Source of the DNA: Bacteroidales bacterium
GTDB lineage: Bacteria > Bacteroidota > Bacteroidia > Bacteroidales > Muribaculaceae
Length of the DNA: 33,523 nt
NCBI GenBank assembly: GCA_004553485.1
Contig: SFLG01000013.1
Coordinates: 1 to 33,523 of the forward strand
Reading direction: 5' to 3'
Positions 16,201 to 24,142 of this stretch are shown piece after piece (the stretch's first letter is position 1; every line of letters starts with the position of its first letter). Under the pieces are notes generated by a model. The model ran no database searches. It saw only the letters and a program-made list of their open reading frames with translations, and was not told the DNA's origin. Position numbers and translations under genes: made by a program.

Positions 16201-18111
16201 GGCATCGGGGTTTGTCAGCTCGCGTATCAGCGAGTAAAGCTTGGTGTTGGAGTCCTGCAGAAACATCACCGACCCGTCGGGGCTGTAGGCCGAGCGGTAG
16301 TGGCGCAGGGCGCTGAGCAGGTACAGCGCGGGCACCCCTTCGAGCAATACGCCCAAGGTGCTGATTTCGACAATATTGTCGTAGATTTTCTGCAGGTCGG
16401 CGCGCCATTCCTCGACGTAGTCGCGCATAGCGGACGCTCCGCCGGCGCCGATGGCGTTGGCGGCGGCCTTGTTCATCATCTTCGTGGCGGCGACAACGAT
16501 GTCCTTGCTCATGCATGACACCATGGTGGCCGACTGTGCCTTTTTCAGTAGCTCGCTGTCGGTGGGCGAGCCTATTCGTGCCAGCGCCTTAAGCAGTTTG
16601 CTGAAGTTGGCGGCGATTTTCACGCCTGCCCCGGCGGCCGCTGTAAGCTTGGCGAGCAGGGCGTCGGCGCGTCGGCGTATATCGCCCAGGAGCCGGGTGT
16701 CGCGCCGCCGGCGCTTGCCGCTGTCATCGGTACAATAGGTCAGGTAGTCCTCGTAGCGGCGTATATTCTCCGGGTCGGCGAACCACTCGTCCATCTCCTC
16801 GGCATAGTCGTGGTAGGCGTCGTTGAACAGCATCTTGGCGTACCGGAGCATAGTGCCGTAGGGGCCCTTGTCGTTGCTTGAGTCGAAGATGTTGATTTTT
16901 GAGCCGTTGCGCTTCTGGCTGTCGATAAGATTGCTGAACGACTGCTCGATTACCCCGCGTCGTTCATCGGCCTCAGGGCCGCTGAGGGTGCGGAAGTTGT
17001 AGTCGTCGACCATGCCGGCCACGATGCGGTTTATTATCGTGTCCTCGTCCACCGTCAGGTCGTAGTCGCCCTCCAGGTCGAGCTCGTACGCCAGCGAGCG
17101 TGCGAGGGTCTGGAAGAACGAGTCGATGGTGTTGACGTTGAAGTCGGAGAAGTTCTGCAGCAGGTCGTCCAGGGCGTTGCGGGCCGCCGCGGCGATGCGC
17201 CGGACGATGGCCGTGTCGCTGTCGGGGACGGCGTCGGGGGCCCAGTGCTCGGGATGCTCCTTTTCAAGCACGTACAGCTGGCGCGAGATGTCAAGACGGC
17301 GTATGCGGCGGCGCAGCTGGTCGAGCATGTCGACAAGGCCGCGCAGGGGGACCTTCACCAGCCCGGGCACTTCTTCGAGCATGTCGCCGGCAATCTTCAG
17401 CAGCTTGGCGCGCAGCTCGTCGTCGGTGACGGAGAGGCGGTCGTTTGCGCGGGCGGCGTGGCACAGGCTGTCGATGAGGTCGCGCAGCCGGGGCTCGAAG
17501 AGTTTGCCGTAGTCCACGCCGTCGGCGCAATCCCCGGTGTAGTTGTCAACCACGTTTACGCAGTCGCGCACGAGGGCGTCGATGTCTTTGGCACCGGGAG
17601 TGCGCAGACCGAACTCCAGTGCCAGGTCGTCGAGGTATTCGGGCTTTTCAGGCTCACCGGCCCCCGCCGCTACGTTCAGGCCGGCGGTCTCAGCCTTTGC
17701 GCGCCGCTCGGCGGCCTCGGCAAGATGGCGCGGGTAGTCGGCAAGGGCCGTCAGCGCCTTGATAATGCGCTCCTTCATCTCGGCGGTGGCCTTGTTGGTG
17801 AAGGTGATGGCGAGGATGCGGCTGTGACGCAGGGGAGCGGAGATGTACTCGCCGCCGTCGTCGCCCCCGCGGCGACGGTTCGAGCGCCAGATGGCGTTCA
17901 GCACCTTGGGCGAGTCCTCCGGCTCGACCTCGTAGGGCGACGGGGCGTCCGGGTCGCGCCCGAAGTCGTCGTAGCGCGTGTCCCATCGCGACGGATTGTC
18001 GCGGTAACCCCACAGCAGCGACATCGGGGCGCCCAACAGCAGCCTCAGATATTCGCGTGTAAGGGTGTAAGTCTTGCCTGAGCCGGCACTGGCCTTGTAT
18101 ATCGTAAGCAT
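13270..18111 (-). CDS. AddA/RecB-like UvrD-family helicase with C-terminal PD-(D/E)xK nuclease
   Basis: A 1613-residue DNA double-strand-break repair helicase-nuclease. Walker A ASAGSGKT (Lys13); motif Ia ILAITFTNKATAEMKERI; Walker B FLIDEFQDTS (about 690); SLIIGDVKQSIYRFRQA; motif V/VI VMTVHKSKGLQF (about 1087) and VAFTRPKNELMVYF. The nuclease part has GINFHRLLEH (about 1390), DRLVMEM, IIDFKT (about 1512; D-x-K) and QNYRELV, the AddA/RecB nuclease set. Family members usually have 1000-1250 residues, so this one is long; low-complexity acidic stretches account for part of it. No AddB/RecC partner lies next to it. The start is supported by an AGGAGG six bases upstream. AddA-like is the best call, but the subfamily is not certain. 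Confidence 0.92.
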   Translation of the reverse strand: MLTIYKASAGSGKTYTLTREYLRLLLGAPMSLLWGYRDNPSRWDTRYDDFGRDPDAPSPYEVEPEDSPKVLNAIWRSNRRRGGDDGGEYISAPLRHSRILAITFTNKATAEMKERIIKALTALADYPRHLAEAAERRAKAETAGLNVAAGAGEPEKPEYLDDLALEFGLRTPGAKDIDALVRDCVNVVDNYTGDCADGVDYGKLFEPRLRDLIDSLCHAARANDRLSVTDDELRAKLLKIAGDMLEEVPGLVKVPLRGLVDMLDQLRRRIRRLDISRQLYVLEKEHPEHWAPDAVPDSDTAIVRRIAAAARNALDDLLQNFSDFNVNTIDSFFQTLARSLAYELDLEGDYDLTVDEDTIINRIVAGMVDDYNFRTLSGPEADERRGVIEQSFSNLIDSQKRNGSKINIFDSSNDKGPYGTMLRYAKMLFNDAYHDYAEEMDEWFADPENIRRYEDYLTYCTDDSGKRRRRDTRLLGDIRRRADALLAKLTAAAGAGVKIAANFSKLLKALARIGSPTDSELLKKAQSATMVSCMSKDIVVAATKMMNKAAANAIGAGGASAMRDYVEEWRADLQKIYDNIVEISTLGVLLEGVPALYLLSALRHYRSAYSPDGSVMFLQDSNTKLYSLIRELTNPDAASDDSIDNTDDPHAKSELLRQRFEKRMADDDARRSSVVPFIFENEALNLRHFLIDEFQDTSTMQWESLKPLLDYGDPDDSLIIGDVKQSIYRFRQANSSLLHSRVEKDYRASGSPVQIAHRGDIPEENRNYRSSGVIVNFNNVLFGTIAAPGAVVYRSAGVPYTVEAYDKVRQSIKDSKKEAYGYVCLTDLNKIRQAETGNTLTEPEKVRLQTDRLIAEIRRERDAGFAFGDIAVLTSTNDQCSQCALALIEAGIPVTSEEALRISHSPMVNFVVEMLRLIEKFGADSDEAADGQTRYTHDIATFLSHARIMLQRLMAKDKDSGADTDKPLHVSGEKIEEAFRRAFPDVADSLDGDTGADTDNPETLIRKILEGNASNLPTLVERIIYFCITWGGENSATVERETPFLVGFQDLLNDYTAQNHHNLHGFLKWWDTVGSKKSLPSMSSDSVKVMTVHKSKGLQFACVHVPFANWSLTKKSGWEKLWVDTSRWFEDNPDIATRFSFADPLMFPPYFLLPVKSACLLEGSPMAELCKSNIKEQVLDNLNKAYVAFTRPKNELMVYFSSASSQKVMDEYAANAHDGMTVQERMAVIDKALKRDESTNLMADITATLFACRDEYADVDGFHVAVSWNKIDTFVISTLTDAETHAPVPARRPADHLDSGERQALEQRQEEERLGIAPVADPYTMTISAYESNLDADRTVTSITTALGFTDESADSGDIDTEAEDASSLEATAKAPKPAKKYSDNPVLRRRGINFHRLLEHVTDASSPDDINKAVRYGAVRFYRNTRDPLTGKFTVEHHDLQALRALFGVGLLEDDERMRPLREKLAGWFSDGDGVHERAELSLSNYSDGFETNYRIDRLVMEMDKEGRPVKATIIDFKTHYASLATLGMDELLDYARQVQNYRELVRRCFPGIGIECYLLFVHLMKEDDSHRKADPAEQFTPEYFDIIRVADSHVQSAATLTSLMSNIPITR

Positions 18112-18117
18112 AGCTGT

Positions 18118-18123
18118 CCTCCT
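18118..18123 (-). promoter_or_regulatory. Shine-Dalgarno-like AGGAGG before the helicase gene
   Basis: AGGAGG sits six bases before the ATG at 18111. Such a strong match is unusual for Bacteroidales, whose genes mostly lack Shine-Dalgarno sites, and it fixes the start codon. Confidence 0.6.
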
Positions 18124-18234
18124 GCTTTTTCCCTGTAGTTGTTAATTGCCGCGTGTCGGCGCGTCATTGCCGCAAACGCTAAATTCTGATTAACCTTCAG
18201 CCTTTATTTTCCGCAGCCCAAAATCTTAACTCTT

Positions 18235-18262
18235 AATTTTTAATTTTTAATTTTTAATTTTT
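18235..18262. repeat. AATTTTT heptamer repeated four times
   Basis: Four exact tandem copies of AATTTTT, an AT island in GC-rich surroundings, between the SUI1-like gene (stop at 18265) and the helicase gene (start at 18111). On the minus strand it is an A-rich tract about 125 bases upstream of the helicase ATG. Copy number could change by slippage. Confidence 0.85.
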
Positions 18263-18264
18263 AT

Positions 18265-18612
18265 TTACCCCTTGACGCGGTAGCCCATTGCGGCGAGGCG
18301 TTTGCGCAGGGCCTCGCGTCGGTCGCCCTGCAGCAGAATTTCGTTGCCGCGCACACTGCCGCCGGTGCCCATCGCCTTTTTCAGCGCGGCGCCGAGGTCG
18401 GCCGTCTGCGCGTCGGACATGCTGTCGGGGCAGACTATTATCGTAGCCTCCTTGCCTCCGCGGCCCTTGCGCTCGTAGTGCAGCGTCAGCGTCTGCGTGC
18501 CGGACAGGCGTGTCTCTGCCGGCTCTTCGGCGGCCTCGGCCTCCGGGCCGTCAGGGAGTGTCCCCATAAGCGCCTTTAGCGCCTCAAAGCCGTTTGCGCC
18601 CTTGATGTCCAT
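18265..18612 (-). CDS. SUI1/YciH-type translation initiation factor
   Basis: A 115-residue protein with the eIF1/SUI1 fold signature in its C-terminal half: LHYERKGRGGKEATIIVCPDS, then LGAALKKAMGTGGSVRGNEILLQGD and LRKRLAAMGY. Bacterial homologues (YciH) are thought to help discriminate initiation codons or initiator tRNA; the role in Bacteroidetes is not established. The first 35 residues are acidic and Ala/Glu-rich and not conserved. It starts three bases after the stop of the lipoprotein gene, so the two are co-transcribed, and the helicase gene follows after 153 bases. Confidence 0.9.
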   Translation of the reverse strand: MDIKGANGFEALKALMGTLPDGPEAEAAEEPAETRLSGTQTLTLHYERKGRGGKEATIIVCPDSMSDAQTADLGAALKKAMGTGGSVRGNEILLQGDRREALRKRLAAMGYRVKG

Positions 18613-18615
18613 AGG

Positions 18616-19086
18616 TCAGTGTGTGTGGTTGTGGAAGTGAAGACTGTCCGACAATATGTCGCCCAGCTCTTCGTCGGGGAAGGTGGTGGGGCGGTCGCCG
18701 GGATTGGCGGGGATGGTGAGGGCGGTGGCCACCGGCGCCTGCTGCTCGTAGGGCAGCGAGCTGACGAACTCGCGCACCGAGTCCGCGTTCTGGGCGGTGG
18801 CTAAGCCGAGAATACGCGATGCGAGCACCATATTGGCCTCGCGGTCGATGTCCCTGTCGGCCAGGGTGGCGCATATCACGCCCACGCGGCACAGCTGCGT
18901 CACCGTCATGCTCGACGAGTCGGCCACCAGGGTCTTGCATATTTCCTGGCCGCTGCTGTAGTTGCCGCTGTCGATGGCGGCTTCGGCGGCATGGATGCGG
19001 TCTTCGATGGGGGCGTGGCCTTCGGAGCAGGCCGTAAATGTCATTATCGCGACAAGCAGAGCTGATATGTATCTTAGAATTTTCAT
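18616..19086 (-). CDS. small lipoprotein of unknown function
   Basis: A 156-residue lipoprotein. Signal peptide MKILRYISALLVAIMTFTAC with lipobox FTAC and acylated Cys20. The mature part looks helical (IEDRIHAAEAAIDSGNYSSGQEICKTLV, then LCRVGVICATLADR), faintly like a TPR-type repeat, and ends in a His-rich tail LHFHNHTH. No family is recognised. The frame extends to a TTG at 19104, but that base lies in the -7 promoter box, so the ATG at 19086, which also gives a clean signal peptide, is chosen. First gene of the run with the SUI1-like factor and the helicase. Confidence 0.75.
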   Translation of the reverse strand: MKILRYISALLVAIMTFTACSEGHAPIEDRIHAAEAAIDSGNYSSGQEICKTLVADSSSMTVTQLCRVGVICATLADRDIDREANMVLASRILGLATAQNADSVREFVSSLPYEQQAPVATALTIPANPGDRPTTFPDEELGDILSDSLHFHNHTH

Positions 19087-19101
19087 GGACCGGATTTTTA
19101 G

Positions 19102-19109
19102 CAAATTTA
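19102..19109 (-). promoter_or_regulatory. Bacteroidales -7 box of the lipoprotein-SUI1-helicase run
   Basis: TAAATTTG on the minus strand (TAnnTTTG) 15 bases before the ATG at 19086, with a CTTG about 20 bases further upstream as possible -33 element. Confidence 0.6.
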
Positions 19110-19161
19110 CTCAATATTTCCCGATTGTGCAAGTGTGGCAAGCCCTCCGTGCCGGGCCGGA

Positions 19162-19749
19162 TTAGTTATCAGAGGTATTAGGGATATCAGAGGTATTAGA
19201 GGTGTCGGGGGAGTCGGGAATGCGGAAAATCGAGAAGTTTACCGAGCCGTAGGCGCGGTGGTCGATAAAGTGAGGCAGCAACGAGAAGTCGTGCTTGCGG
19301 CTGTGCTCGATGATGAACAGCGAGCCGGGGCGCAGGAGCTTGCTCGACAGCACGGCCTGTGGTATCTCGGCAAAGCCGGGCAGGTCGTAGGGCGGGTCGG
19401 CGAAGACGATATCGTAGGCCGTGGGGCACGTCTCGATGTAGCGCAGGGCGTCGCCGCGGACGGCGCGCAGGTTGCGGTCGCCCAACTTTTGGGCCACGCC
19501 GCGGATGAAGTTGTGCTGCAGGGCGGCCTTCTCCACCGACGTCACGGCGGGGCAGCCGCGGCTGAGGAACTCGAACGAGATGGCGCCGGTACCCGAAAAG
19601 AGGTCGAGGGCCGTGCACTCCTCAAAGTCGACAAGGTTGCCCATGACGTTGAAGATGTTCTCGCGGGCAAAGTCGGTGGTGGGCCGGGCGGTGATGCCGG
19701 TGGGCACGTCAAAGCGCCTCCGTCCGTATTTTCCTGAGATTATTCGCAT
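19162..19749 (-). CDS. rsmD: RsmD family 16S rRNA (guanine-N2) methyltransferase
   Basis: Methylates G966 of 16S rRNA using S-adenosylmethionine. Seen: MRIISGKYGRRRF and RPTTDFARENIFNV at the N-terminus, the SAM site LDLFSGTGAISFEFLSRG, and the catalytic DPPYDLP. Length 195 is normal, but the last 14 residues (DTSNTSDIPNTSDN) are a tandem repeat added to the family's core, encoded by a 9/18-bp DNA repeat. Its start overlaps the stop of the DUF3822 gene by 10 bases, a pairing common in Bacteroidales. Confidence 0.93.
   Translation of the reverse strand: MRIISGKYGRRRFDVPTGITARPTTDFARENIFNVMGNLVDFEECTALDLFSGTGAISFEFLSRGCPAVTSVEKAALQHNFIRGVAQKLGDRNLRAVRGDALRYIETCPTAYDIVFADPPYDLPGFAEIPQAVLSSKLLRPGSLFIIEHSRKHDFSLLPHFIDHRAYGSVNFSIFRIPDSPDTSNTSDIPNTSDN
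19167..19199. repeat. 18-bp (2 x 9) tandem repeat in the last codons of rsmD
   Basis: TATCAGAGGTATTAG occurs at 19167-19181 and again at 19185-19199, so the period is 18 bp. It can be read as 9-bp units (TATCAGAGG, TATTAGGGA, TATCAGAGG, TATTAGAGG). It encodes the repetitive C-terminus of RsmD and resembles the 9-bp units TATCTTAGC/TATTTAGCG at 6888-6932. Confidence 0.8.
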
Positions 19750-20576
19750 ATCGGCAGCAGTGAAAGTTCAAAGGGCACGGCCAAAGCCTGGCTGCCGGCG
19801 CGCAGCATGGCGCTGGGGAAGATTGCCGGCATGGCGTGCGGATAGTATTTGCGCAGCATCGGCATCAGGGCCTCGCGGCGCCCGGCGTCGCCCGACAGCA
19901 TCATGCGGTCGACGTTGTCGTCAAAGCTGATGCCGGCCGCGGCGGCGAGGATGAAGTAGAGGGCGTCGCTGACGTCGACGGCCTCGAAGGTGTTTGCCGT
20001 CAGCAGATGTCCGGTCGAATATGCCACGACGTCGACAAAGTTGCCGTGCAGGTGCACGTGCATGCGTCCGCCGTTGCCGCCGCGGTTGCGTCCGCCGAAG
20101 TATCGGCACAGGGGCGTCAGGCGGTGCATCCGGCGCGCCTCGGGGAAGGTGCGGCCGGTAAAGCGCATCAGGTCGGCGTCCACGGCCGAGGCGATGACGG
20201 CGTTGCCGGGAATTTCGTTCACCAGGGGCTCGAACTCCACCCCGGGGTAGAGTGTCTCCAGCATCGCGTCGGCGCGGTCGTCAGTGGCGCGGTCGGCGGG
20301 GACGACAAGGAAGCGGCAGGTGTCGAAGACTATGTCGGTGCGGCTGAACGGCGCCAGCAGCAGCGGGTTGTCGTAGACGGCCTCCTCGAGGGCGCGCGTC
20401 GTCGAGCCGGATGTGCCGGACAGGGGGATGCGGCGCCATATCATCGAGTTGTCCTCGACCTTCGAGGTCACCACGACATCGAGCATGTCGGCGCCGACGC
20501 ACAGCGCCAGGCGGCTCATCTGCGGGAGTCGCACCAGCTCGGCGGTAAGGGGGGTATTGGCTGCGGTGTCTGTCAT
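19740..20576 (-). CDS. DUF3822 family protein
   Basis: A 278-residue protein of a Bacteroidetes-specific family with a predicted actin/hexokinase-like fold. Blocks include TDIVFDTCRFLVVPAD, EIPGNAVIASAVDADLMRF, MHVHLHGNFVDVVAYSTGHLLTAN and DALYFILAAA. The function is unknown; the conserved pairing with rsmD suggests a link to ribosome maturation, but this is inference. It has neither a signal peptide nor a transmembrane segment. It lies 13 bases after the pseudouridine synthase gene and overlaps rsmD by 10 bases, inside the topA run. Confidence 0.85.
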   Translation of the reverse strand: MTDTAANTPLTAELVRLPQMSRLALCVGADMLDVVVTSKVEDNSMIWRRIPLSGTSGSTTRALEEAVYDNPLLLAPFSRTDIVFDTCRFLVVPADRATDDRADAMLETLYPGVEFEPLVNEIPGNAVIASAVDADLMRFTGRTFPEARRMHRLTPLCRYFGGRNRGGNGGRMHVHLHGNFVDVVAYSTGHLLTANTFEAVDVSDALYFILAAAAGISFDDNVDRMMLSGDAGRREALMPMLRKYYPHAMPAIFPSAMLRAGSQALAVPFELSLLPICE

Positions 20577-20589
20577 ATCGCGGGAGGGG

Positions 20590-21537
20590 TCATACGAGGC
20601 GCCCGAACGAGGCGGGCAGCGGCGAGGTGAAGTTCATGTCGCGCCGCGTGACGGGATGGACAAAGCGGAGTGTCTGGGCATGCAGCGCCAGACGCTGTAT
20701 GGGCGACGTCGCGGCGCCGTATTTGCGGTCGCCGGCGATGGGGTGGCCCATCTGCGCCATGTGGGCGCGTATCTGGTTTTTGCGCCCCGTGTCGAGGCTC
20801 ACCTCAAGCAGCGTGTAGCCGTTGCGGCTGCGGACGGCGCGCCAGCGTGTGACGGCAAGCTTGCCCTTGGCGGGGTCGTCGGTGACGTACATGACATGCT
20901 CGGCGTTCTCGGCAAGCAGCGAGCGCACCTCGCCCTCCGTCTCCTCCGGACGGCCCTCGACGATGGCGGCATAGCGGCGGTCGATGACCATGTTGTTCCA
21001 GTTGTGCTGCATCGCCGTCTTGGCCTGTTCGGTCTTGGCGAACATCATCAGGCCGGAGGTGTGCTGGTCGAGACGGTGCACGATAAAGATTTTGTTGCGC
21101 GGGTCCTTGCGTTTGACGTAGTCCTTGAGCAGTGAGTAGGCCGTGCCGCTGGAGACGCGGTCGTTGCCCATCGACAGCAGGCCGTAGCCTTTTTCGACAA
21201 CGATGATGTCGTCGTCCTCGTAGACGATTTTCAGGCGCGGGTTGTGGAAGACCTGCCACTGGCGCGAGGTGTTGATGGCGATGACGTCGCCGGCGCGCAC
21301 GGGCAGGTTGAACTGCGTCACTACGGCGCCGTTGAGCATAATCTGCCCCAGCCGCAGCCAGTCTTTCACTGTCGTGCGCTTGCGGTCGGCGCACAGGTGC
21401 AGCAGCATCGGCAGCAGCGTGGCGTCCTTGGCCTCTTCGTCGGCGTCGCTGACGGTGAAGGTGAGGATGTAGTCGGGTTTCTGCGGCGATTTCTCCGACC
21501 CGGGCTTATATTTCAGGGGCTTGATTTTCTTTGCCAT
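20590..21537 (-). CDS. RluA family pseudouridine synthase
   Basis: Isomerises uridine to pseudouridine, probably in 23S rRNA. An N-terminal S4-like RNA-binding part (TTVKDWLRLGQIMLNG and VRAGDVIAIN, residues 55-88) is followed by the catalytic domain with KIFIVHRLDQHTSGLMMFAK, in which Asp157 is the catalytic residue. The later block GRKNQIRAHMAQMGHPIAGDRKYG is also conserved. Length 315 fits RluC/RluD-type enzymes; the target uridine cannot be assigned. It begins nine bases after the topA stop, so the two are one transcript. Confidence 0.93.
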   Translation of the reverse strand: MAKKIKPLKYKPGSEKSPQKPDYILTFTVSDADEEAKDATLLPMLLHLCADRKRTTVKDWLRLGQIMLNGAVVTQFNLPVRAGDVIAINTSRQWQVFHNPRLKIVYEDDDIIVVEKGYGLLSMGNDRVSSGTAYSLLKDYVKRKDPRNKIFIVHRLDQHTSGLMMFAKTEQAKTAMQHNWNNMVIDRRYAAIVEGRPEETEGEVRSLLAENAEHVMYVTDDPAKGKLAVTRWRAVRSRNGYTLLEVSLDTGRKNQIRAHMAQMGHPIAGDRKYGAATSPIQRLALHAQTLRFVHPVTRRDMNFTSPLPASFGRLV

Positions 21538-21546
21538 CTTTTCTTA

Positions 21547-23883
21547 TTATTTCTTTTTTGAGGCGGCACGGTGGGTGCGGCGGGGTTTGGCCTCCTGGCT
21601 GTGCACAATCTTCATGGCCTGCTCCAGTGTCAGCGAGGCGGGGTCGGTGACGGTGCGCGGAATCTTGTAGTTTGACCCGTCGTAGGCGATGTATACGCCG
21701 TAGCGGCCGTTGAGGATCTGCAGCTTGGGATCCTCGTCGAACGACTTGACGAGGCGGTTGGCATCGGCGTACTGCTTGGCCTTCATCAGCTCGATGGCGC
21801 GCTCGAGGGTGACGCCGGCGGGGTCGTCGCTCTTGGGGATGGAGACAAACTTGTCGTCGTACTTGACGTAGGGGCCGAAGCGGCCGATGGCCACGCTGAC
21901 CTCCTTGCCCTCGTAGTCGCCGAGGACCTTGGGGTACTCGAACAGGCGCAGGGCCTCGTCGAGGGTGATTGTCTCAACCGACTGGCCTTTCAGCAGCGAG
22001 GCAAAACGCGGCTTGGCGTCGCTGTCGGGGGTGCCGATCTGCACCAGGGGTCCGTAGCGGCCGATCTTGACGCTGACGGTGCTGCCGTCGGGCAGGGTGC
22101 CCAGCACGCGCTCGCCCACCTTGTGCTCCTGCTGCAGGTTCTTGGCCTTCTCCACCTCGGGGTGGAAGCCTTTGTAGAAGCTCTTGATTTCTTTCTCCCA
22201 CGGCAGGTTGCCCTCGGCGATTTCGTCGAAGCGCTCCTCCACCTGGGCGGTGAAGTTGTAGTCGAGGATGTCGGGGAAGTACTCGGTGAGGAAGCGGTTG
22301 ACGACGATGCCGATGTCGGTGGGCATGAGCTTGCCCTTGTCGGCACCGATGTTCTCGATGCGCTGCGACTCGTCGATTTCGCCCGTGGCGACCTCGAGGA
22401 CGAGGGTGGTAAGCTCTTTCTCGGTGCCCTTTACCTCGCCGCGCTCGATGTATTCGCGGTTCTGGATGGTGCTGATGGTGGGGGCGTAGGTGGACGGACG
22501 GCCGATGCCTAACTCTTCGAGCTTTTTCACCAGCGAGGCCTCGGTGTAGCGGGGCGGGTGCTGGGTGTAGCGCTCGTTGGCGGAAATCTGCAGGGCGGTG
22601 AGCTGCTGGTTCTTCTTCATCGTCGGCAGCATGCCCTCGGCAACCTCGGCGTCGCTGTTGTCGTCGTCGCGGCCTTCGGCGTAGAGGCGCATAAAGCCGT
22701 CGAAGGTCACCACCTCGCCCGTGGCCGTGAAGTGTTCGGGACGGTTGGAGATGGCAATTTCGGTGGTGGTCTTTTCGATGAGTGCGTCGGCCATCTGCGA
22801 GGCCACGGCGCGGTTCCAGATGAGCTTGTACAGACGTTTCTCCTGCACGGTGCCCTCGATGTCGCGCTGGCCGGCGTCGGTGGGACGGATGGCCTCGTGT
22901 GCCTCCTGGGCGCCCTTGCTGTTGGTGTGGTAGGCGCGCTGCTTGAGGAAGCTCTCGCCGTAGAGGTCGCGTATCTCGCCGGCGATGGCGTTGAGCGCTA
23001 ACTGCGACAGGTTGAGCGAGTCGGTACGCATGTAGGTGATGTGGCCGGCCTCGTAGAGGCGCTGCGCCACCATCATGGTCTGTGTGACGGTGAATCCGAG
23101 CTTGCGCGAGGCCTCCTGCTGCAGCGTGGAGGTGGTGAAGGGGGGTGCCGGCAACTTGTGCACGGGCTTTTTCTGCACGTCGGTGACGGTGTAGACGGCG
23201 TCGGCGCAGTCGCGCAGGAATTTGCGGGCCTCGTCGGTGTCGGGCAGGCGGCGCGACAGCTCGGCGCGGAAACGGGGACCGTCGCCGGTGCTGAAGGTGC
23301 CCGAGACACGCACGTACGGCTCGGGGGTGAAGTTCTTTATCTCCTCCTCGCGGTCGACGATGAGGCGCACGGCAACGCTCTGCACGCGGCCGGCAGACAG
23401 CGACGGCTTGATTTTGCGCCACAGCACCGGCGACAGCTCGAAGCCTACCAGGCGGTCGAGCACACGGCGCGCCTGCTGGGCGTCAACCAGGTTGAGGTCG
23501 ATGCCGCGCGGCGTCTGGATGGCGTTGAGGATGGCATTTTTGGTGATTTCGTGAAAAACGATGCGTTTTGTCTTCTCCGGTGTCAGGCCCAGCACCTCGT
23601 ACAGATGCCAGGCGATGGCCTCTCCCTCGCGGTCGGCATCAGAGGCCAGCCAGACCGTCTGTGCCTGCCCGGCGGCCTTTTTCAGCTCTGCTACGAGCGA
23701 TTTCTTGTCGGCGGGAATTTCGTAAACGGGCTCGAAATTGTTGTCGATTTCAATGCCGAAGTTTTTTTTGCTGAGGTCGCGGATATGGCCATAGCTGGAC
23801 ATGACCTTATAGTCTTTGCCCAAAAACTTCTCGATGCGTTTGGCCTTGGCGGGAGACTCTACGATAACCAGATTTTTCAACAT
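21547..23883 (-). CDS. topA: DNA topoisomerase I (type IA)
   Basis: Relaxes negative supercoils. N-terminal TOPRIM domain (MLKNLVIVESPAKAKRIEKFLG and WLASDADREGEAIAWHLYE), then the type IA core with GRVQSVAVRLIVDRE and the active-site Tyr284 in AGHITYMRTDSL. The C-terminus has three repeats of the topoisomerase C-terminal type (SVKIGRYGPLVQIG, VAIGRFGPYVKYD, NGRYGVYIAYD) instead of zinc ribbons, followed by a Lys/Arg-rich tail (RRTHRAASKKK). 778 residues is a usual length in Bacteroidetes. First gene of the run topA-rluA-DUF3822-rsmD. The GC-rich island with palindrome copy 2 lies upstream. Confidence 0.97.
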   Translation of the reverse strand: MLKNLVIVESPAKAKRIEKFLGKDYKVMSSYGHIRDLSKKNFGIEIDNNFEPVYEIPADKKSLVAELKKAAGQAQTVWLASDADREGEAIAWHLYEVLGLTPEKTKRIVFHEITKNAILNAIQTPRGIDLNLVDAQQARRVLDRLVGFELSPVLWRKIKPSLSAGRVQSVAVRLIVDREEEIKNFTPEPYVRVSGTFSTGDGPRFRAELSRRLPDTDEARKFLRDCADAVYTVTDVQKKPVHKLPAPPFTTSTLQQEASRKLGFTVTQTMMVAQRLYEAGHITYMRTDSLNLSQLALNAIAGEIRDLYGESFLKQRAYHTNSKGAQEAHEAIRPTDAGQRDIEGTVQEKRLYKLIWNRAVASQMADALIEKTTTEIAISNRPEHFTATGEVVTFDGFMRLYAEGRDDDNSDAEVAEGMLPTMKKNQQLTALQISANERYTQHPPRYTEASLVKKLEELGIGRPSTYAPTISTIQNREYIERGEVKGTEKELTTLVLEVATGEIDESQRIENIGADKGKLMPTDIGIVVNRFLTEYFPDILDYNFTAQVEERFDEIAEGNLPWEKEIKSFYKGFHPEVEKAKNLQQEHKVGERVLGTLPDGSTVSVKIGRYGPLVQIGTPDSDAKPRFASLLKGQSVETITLDEALRLFEYPKVLGDYEGKEVSVAIGRFGPYVKYDDKFVSIPKSDDPAGVTLERAIELMKAKQYADANRLVKSFDEDPKLQILNGRYGVYIAYDGSNYKIPRTVTDPASLTLEQAMKIVHSQEAKPRRTHRAASKKK

Positions 23884-23914
23884 GTTGTAAGGTGTTGATG
23901 TATTGTTCAGACCG

Positions 23915-23930
23915 CAAAATTACAAAAATA
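23915..23930 (-). promoter_or_regulatory. tandem Bacteroidales -7 boxes upstream of topA
   Basis: On the minus strand two adjacent exact TAnnTTTG matches occur: TATTTTTG (23930-23923) and TAATTTTG (23922-23915), ending 31 bases before the topA ATG. No clear TTTG -33 box is seen for either. Confidence 0.6.
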
Positions 23931-24142
23931 TTGTAAAAACAGCCTCTAAGAGAGAAAAAAATGCTCAAATACACATTAATATATATAGCGTGCACCACTC
24001 TAACACCCCCGCCCCCTCTTTGGTTTACCAGGCCGGCAGGGGTACCACGGCGGGCCCGGCGGGCGCGGCCCGGCGGGTGGCAGGCACGGCGGGCGTGGCT
24101 ACGGGGTGCGCGGCCCGGCCCGTGCTTAGCCGTGCAGGCACC

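Noticed and set aside
13681..16518. Several long plus-strand frames opposite the helicase gene
   Set aside because: The helicase motifs on the minus strand are complete and continuous; the opposite frames have no domain.
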